The position numbers and the translations under genes are program-made. From CAZNDN01 sp964571815 (GTDB lineage: Bacteria > Fibrobacterota > Chitinivibrionia > Chitinivibrionales > WJKA01): DNA of 8,455 nucleotides. The DNA lies in NCBI GenBank assembly GCA_964571815.1, contig CAZNDN010000157.1, forward strand, positions 1 to 8,455, in the 5' to 3' direction. Positions 6,424 through 8,455 of the stretch are shown here, piece after piece (within the stretch, counting starts at the first letter, position 1; every line of letters starts with the position of its first letter). The notes beneath the pieces were generated by a model. The model did no database searches. It saw nothing but the letters and a program-made list of their open reading frames with translations, and was not told where the DNA came from.

Positions 6424-6480
6424 CAAGGTAGTAAACCGGTTCAAACCCTCCCGAATGGGCGATCTTGAGCCATTGGGGCC

Positions 6481-6669
6481 ATGTGCGGTGGTCCGACCGG
6501 GAGCATGCCGGCGCGCGGACAGTATTTGGTGCTGCCGCATAATGAGGATGATTTTGAGTTCGAGGAACGGTTCATGAGCCTGAAACGGGAATTGACAGAG
6601 CAGTTGAGGCAGGAGAACCGGCCCGACAAAGGAATCTCGCGGAACCTTGACAGGGTGATGCTGCCATGA
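6481..6669 (+). pseudogene. hsdM: C-terminal remnant of type I methyltransferase HsdM
   Basis: This 62-codon frame resembles the extreme C-terminus of HsdM, the adenine methyltransferase subunit of type I restriction-modification systems. HsdM proteins typically end with a TPGRYVG-like strand, an acidic EDD-F-F-ERF segment, a coiled-coil LK-EL-EQL stretch and a final I-ENL-KV-L. The visible parts here are ARGQYLVLPHNEDDFEFEER, FMSLKRELTEQLRQE and ISRNLDRVMLP, which align in order. The rest of HsdM (about 450 residues, with the NPPY catalytic motif) is absent, since upstream sequence is unrelated and stops at TGA 6466-6468. The fragment could still be translated from ATG 6481 or ATG 6505 (GGGAG just upstream). 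Its stop overlaps the ORF6N start by ATGA, preserving the ancestral operon junction. The family call is from remembered consensus. Confidence 0.6.
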
Positions 6670-7592
6670 CAACGGTACCTTCGTTCCAGCCGAAGAAGAT
6701 TCAGAACCTCATTTATGCCATCCGGGGCATGCAGGTGATGCTTGACTCAGATCTCGCTTCCCTGTATGGTGTTGAAACCAAAGCACTCAATCAGGCGGTC
6801 AAGAGAAACCGTGAACGATTTCCCGGCCGGTTCATGTTCAGGCTGACCGTTGAGGAGGAAGCGGCTCAAAGGTCACAATTCGTGACCTTTGACAACCCCC
6901 GGGTGTCCGCAAACTTGAGGTCACAGTCTGTGACCTCAAGATCGGGCCATGGTGGCAGAAGAACTATGCCGTACGCTTTCACCGAGCAGGGCGTTGCCAT
7001 GCTTTCCTCGGTTCTGCGCAGCAAGGCAGCCGTAAGCGTGAGTATCCGGATCATGGACGCCTTTGTGCATATGAGGAGATTCTTGCTCGAGAATGGGCAC
7101 ATACTCTCCCGAATCGGGTCCATCGAGCAAAAACAGATTGAGACAGACCAGAAAATCGACCGGATATTCACGGCACTCGAGGAACGCGACATAACACCCA
7201 AAAAGGGTGTCTTTTTCGACGGGCAGGTGTACGATGCGTATGTGCTGGTGGCGAAGATAATCCGAAGCGCAAAGAAGTCGCTGATACTCATCGATAACTA
7301 CATAGACGATTCCGTCCTTACCCTGTTCACCAAACGCAGAGATGGAGTGAGTGCGACAATCCATACCCGTTCCCCGACAAAACAGTTGCAGCTTGACATC
7401 CAAAGGCACAATCAGCAGTACCCGCCTGTTGTCGCAAAGGAAATCAAGAACGTCCACGACCGCTTTTTAATTGTGGACGGCCGGACCGTGTACCATATTG
7501 GCGCATCGCTCAAGGATCTTGGAAAAAAGTGGTTTGCCTTCTCAAGAATGGGCAAAGAAGGATTGAAAATCGTGGAGAAATTGAGCACGTGA
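6666..7592 (+). CDS. ORF6N-domain DNA-binding protein
   Basis: This is a 308-residue protein with an N-terminal ORF6N domain (about residues 10-115). Hallmarks are IYAIRGMQVMLDSDLASLYG, the KALNQAVKRNRERFP segment, and PYAFTEQGVAMLSSVLRSK. ORF6N is a KilA-N-like DNA-binding domain from phages and mobile elements. It is often encoded between hsdM and hsdS in type I restriction loci, as the upstream HsdM tail suggests. Residues 125-175 form a helical coiled-coil linker (MDAFVHMRRFLLENGHILSR). The C-terminal domain (about 182-305), with GVFFDGQVYDAYVLVAKIIR, HDRFLIVDGRTVYHIGASLK and DLGKKWFAFSRM, resembles the phospholipase-D-like domain found in many ORF6N proteins. Residues 69-90 carry a duplicated RSQxVT motif at a 16-residue period, encoded by two strong palindromes. 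No hsdS follows. The gene itself looks intact. Confidence 0.93.
   Translation: MTTVPSFQPKKIQNLIYAIRGMQVMLDSDLASLYGVETKALNQAVKRNRERFPGRFMFRLTVEEEAAQRSQFVTFDNPRVSANLRSQSVTSRSGHGGRRTMPYAFTEQGVAMLSSVLRSKAAVSVSIRIMDAFVHMRRFLLENGHILSRIGSIEQKQIETDQKIDRIFTALEERDITPKKGVFFDGQVYDAYVLVAKIIRSAKKSLILIDNYIDDSVLTLFTKRRDGVSATIHTRSPTKQLQLDIQRHNQQYPPVVAKEIKNVHDRFLIVDGRTVYHIGASLKDLGKKWFAFSRMGKEGLKIVEKLST
6866..6940. repeat. Pair of in-gene palindromes, 48-bp period
   Basis: Two inverted repeats lie inside the ORF6N gene. The first is TCAAAGGTCAC / GTGACCTTTGA (6866-6876 and 6882-6892, 5-base loop). The second is CTTGAGGTCACA / TGTGACCTCAAG (6914-6925 and 6929-6940, 3-base loop). Both share the core GGTCAC-N5-GTGACC, and their starts are 48 bp apart, exactly 16 codons. 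They encode the repeated RSQxVT motif in a spot where, from memory, ORF6N proteins vary in RSQ-repeat number. Confidence 0.85.
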
Positions 7593-7880
7593 TCGATAGT
7601 CAGACACATTCTCCTCCCGCAAAGCACTCCCACCGCCGGTTGACCTCCGACTGCACATTCCTCCTCCCCCTCAACCCTCTCCCTGTCCCTCCCCTCGGAC
7701 TATTTGCGTGACACCAGGCAAAAATGATAGTTTTTCACTATACACTACCTCGAAATCCCCACCCCGGGAGTACCCATAGATGCCCCCAAACCGCAACCCC
7801 GCCCCCCGGCACGTGCCGGCATCGGCCGCCGCGGTCTTCGGGCAATGAAACAACACACACCACGAAAGGAGAGCCACCAG
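7593..7880. other. Intergenic region, pyrimidine-rich with small palindromes
   Basis: No gene is seen here, and no hsdS or other restriction gene remnant follows the ORF6N gene. The region holds a strongly pyrimidine-rich tract on the + strand (about 7658-7697), a small stem ATAGT-TTTTC-ACTAT (7727-7741), and a perfect 14-bp palindrome CCGGCACGTGCCGG (7806-7819). TATACA at 7739-7744 could be a -10 box but lacks a clear -35. No convincing terminator is visible. Confidence 0.5.
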
Positions 7881-8455
7881 ATGCCGAGCACATACGAGAA
7901 AAACCGCATGCCCGACGGCGGCTACCTGATGCAGTACAAGAAAGGTCCGAAACGCGTCCCCTGGAGTAAAAGAGCCCTGCAGTTCAAAATCGAACTCGCC
8001 GACATTACCCCGCCCGTATGGAGAAGAATTGTCGTGCCCGCGAATTACAACTTCTGGGACCTGCATGTCGCCATCCAGGATGCCATGGGATGGTGGGACA
8101 GTCATCTGCACCATTTCGAGATCAAGGGAAAGGGTGCGCGAAAAGAGGAGCGAATCGGAATCCCGGACATGGAAGGATTCGCGGATGAATTGCCCGAAGT
8201 TTTCCCCGGGTGGGAGATTCCCGTGGTCTCCAGGTTCAATGACCTGGGAATAACCGCTACCTACCTCTACGACTACGGCGATTCCTGGTACCATACGGTT
8301 CAGCTCGAAGGCTACCTGCTCAGAGACAATACTATCAACTACCCCCTGTGCCTCGGAGGCGCCCGGGCCTGCCCGCCCGAAGACTGCGGCGGTCCCCCCG
8401 GATACTACGAACTGCTCAAGACACTCGCCAACCCGGATGACCGGGAAGAATACGA
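7881..8455 (+). CDS. Plasmid pRiA4b ORF-3 family protein, 5' part
   Basis: The gene starts at ATG 7881, seven bases after GAAAGGAGAG (7864-7873), and runs off the right edge after 191 codons. Family signatures are plain: LQFKIELADITPPVWRRIVV (residues 33-52), NFWDLHVAIQDAMGWWDSHL (57-76), YLYDYGDSWYHTVQLE (128-143) and CLGGARACPPEDCGGPPGYY (157-176). The last has three cysteines that could bind a metal or shape the fold. This family (also called IS1096 passenger TnpR-like) is common on plasmids, in integrative elements and in scattered chromosomal copies. Its biochemical role is not established. The preceding region shows no co-transcribed gene, so it probably has its own promoter. The visible N-terminal segment (MPSTYEKNRMPDGGYLMQYK) is an extension before the core domain. 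The gene is incomplete only because the window ends. Confidence 0.93.
   Translation, partial: MPSTYEKNRMPDGGYLMQYKKGPKRVPWSKRALQFKIELADITPPVWRRIVVPANYNFWDLHVAIQDAMGWWDSHLHHFEIKGKGARKEERIGIPDMEGFADELPEVFPGWEIPVVSRFNDLGITATYLYDYGDSWYHTVQLEGYLLRDNTINYPLCLGGARACPPEDCGGPPGYYELLKTLANPDDREEY

Noticed and set aside
7671..8294. 207-codon - strand open frame opposite the last gene
   Set aside because: It is antisense to a clearly recognised pRiA4b ORF-3 family gene and has no family resemblance of its own.
1..8455. tRNA or rRNA genes
   Set aside because: No GGTTCRA-type T-loop with a matching cloverleaf and no rRNA-like conserved stretch was noticed by eye.

Overview
The window looks like chromosomal accessory DNA from a Gram-negative bacterium. 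It most likely belongs to the Fibrobacterota (Fibrobacter/Chitinispirillum relatives), probably an environmental or metagenomic assembly. The best taxonomic hint is the first gene, a TIGR02147-type (DUF4423) protein. This family was defined in Fibrobacter and is strongly expanded there. Its stop overlaps the start of a secreted lipoprotein gene. A predicted lipoprotein and a predicted outer-membrane beta-barrel protein fit a diderm cell. The assignment is an inference from gene content. All convincing genes are on the + strand.

Layout. 1-1919: the 3' part of the TIGR02147 gene, overlapping by ATGA with a lipoprotein that carries an EF-hand-type calcium loop. 1932-2378: a non-coding repeat element made of identical 106-bp tandem units inside imperfect inverted ends, interrupted by a 100-N scaffold gap. 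2447-3244: an outer-membrane beta-barrel protein with a strong ribosome binding site. 3245-3604: non-coding, with a good promoter-like TTGACA/TATTTT pair. 3605-3978: a decayed A+T-richer gene with two in-frame TGA codons and one frameshift. 4019-4444: a small hypothetical protein. 4445-4845: open stretches resembling gene remnants. 4954-6274: a DUF2157-like multi-span membrane protein and an overlapping small basic protein with a TTG start. 6274-6480: debris. 6481-7592: the tail of a type I restriction methyltransferase (HsdM) followed by an ORF6N-domain protein; no HsdS follows. 7593-7880: non-coding, pyrimidine-rich. 7881-8455: the 5' part of a plasmid pRiA4b ORF-3 family gene.

How it fits together. 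Two pairs look translationally coupled: TIGR02147 with the lipoprotein, and DUF2157 with its small partner. The HsdM tail and ORF6N gene also overlap by ATGA, but this pair appears to be the remains of a type I restriction-modification locus. Much of 3245-7900 reads as an accessory zone with gene decay. I did not find a convincing intact undescribed system. The best leads are the 106-bp repeat element, the paired palindromes in the ORF6N gene, the EF-hand lipoprotein next to a TIGR02147 gene, and the DUF2157 partner protein.
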